NCBI RefSeq assembly: GCF_018143015.1
Contig: NC_054747.1
Coordinates: forward strand, 1,011,407 to 1,075,406
Direction: 5' to 3'
Length of the DNA stretch: 64,000 bases
Source of the DNA: Lytechinus variegatus
Taxonomy: Eukaryota > Echinodermata > Echinoidea > Temnopleuroida > Toxopneustidae
Numbering within the stretch: position 1 is the stretch's first letter; every line of letters starts with the position of its first letter. Positions 63,600-64,000 of the stretch are shown here, one piece after another. A program made the translations under genes and the position numbers. The notes under the pieces were generated by a model. It did not search any database and was not told where the DNA came from. It saw only the letters and a list, made by a program, of their open reading frames with translations.

Positions 63600-64000
63600 C
63601 CAAATCATGTAAAGGGCCCCTCACTGAACATGAGTGTAAGAAAGTATTGATGGAAATGCATGTAGGATAGTCTCCGGAGAATGGATATTCCAAGGAATTT
63701 TCTGCTACTCTTTGGGTCATTCTGGATCTCTTACTTGTTTCTTTGAATTGTTGTTTTCAAAAAAAAAAATTGTCAGCAAGTCAAAGCAAAGTGTCATATA
63801 TTTAATTCGTAAGCAAAATAGAGACAAACGTCTATTAGAGAGTTATGGATCTAAATTATTAATAAATGTGGACACAAATACATGTTCAAATGCATTACGA
63901 ATAGAATAATCAATGTTTTAGATGAAATAAATGGACAAAAATCAATTTGCATTCCTACGCGGAAGAGCAATAGGGGAAGCTATCCGAAACTGACATAACG
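63600..64000 (+). pseudogene. L1/Tx1-like LINE, RT N-terminal part (runs off window)
   Basis: Encodes KGPLTEHECKKVLMEMHVG, a stop, SPENGYSKEFSATLWVIL (LTxxECxxxLxxMKxxKSPGxDGxxxEFYxxxW), LSASQSK, then RLLESYGSKLLINVDTN and SNAL (RPISLLNVDxKIxSKxLA). Stops and shifts present. Very similar to the minus-strand piece at 1085-1316. Cut by the window edge. Confidence 0.8.

Overview
This is nuclear DNA of an animal, most likely a sea urchin or a closely related marine deuterostome. That is an inference from AT-rich sequence packed with short inverted-repeat elements, the tRNA-derived SINE ending in a 'GGCGCTATATAAATGC' plus TTATTA tail, foldback elements, and many CR1-like and L1/Tx1-like LINE pieces. 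There is no bacterial-style gene organisation, rRNA operon or CRISPR array.

The one host gene I can assemble is on the minus strand. Six exons with matching splice phases (20.0 kb down to 10.96 kb) encode about 277 codons: a membrane segment followed by an IFI44-like P-loop GTPase that ends in a CaaX-type prenylation motif. A further exon at 47.53-47.44 kb has a good start context, an upstream in-frame stop, a hydrophobic segment and a perfect donor, and is phase-compatible. It may be the first coding exon, which would make the gene about 36.6 kb long with a 27 kb first intron full of transposons.

Layout. 0-3 kb: LINE debris and two small inverted-repeat elements. 3.7-6.2 kb: a hAT-like element with an 8-bp target duplication. 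6.5-9.2 kb: a duplicated foldback/LINE/SINE block. 10.2-10.5 kb: a near-perfect hairpin. 10.96-20.0 kb: GTPase exons, with introns holding a 1-kb ATC repeat and several MITEs. 20.6-25.8 kb: a broken tyrosine-recombinase retroelement gag and recombinase mixed with LINE endonuclease and LINE C-terminal pieces. 26.2-28.2 kb: a TTAA-flanked element with a 371-bp tandem array. 28.9-41.7 kb: a tandem duplication whose left copy carries a SINE, which carries an 8.1-kb inverted-repeat element, which carries further elements. 41.8-44.0 kb: an L1/Tx1-like LINE 3' half. 44-47.2 kb: small repeats and MITEs. 47.4-47.7 kb: candidate first exon and promoter. 47.9-50.8 kb: a foldback element with arms made of TGACCTTTGACC arrays. 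52.5-60.1 kb: a large inverted structure with mariner-like ends and arrays of a GC-rich palindromic core. 60.4-64 kb: an interrupted L1/Tx1-like LINE running off the window.

The most unusual object is the 8,105-bp element at 29,474-37,578. It has perfect 21-bp terminal inverted repeats, a 4-bp target duplication, TTTGTCAT-rich subterminal repeats, and a four-exon minus-strand gene with a CxxC motif that I do not recognise. That gene is phase-consistent apart from one in-frame stop.
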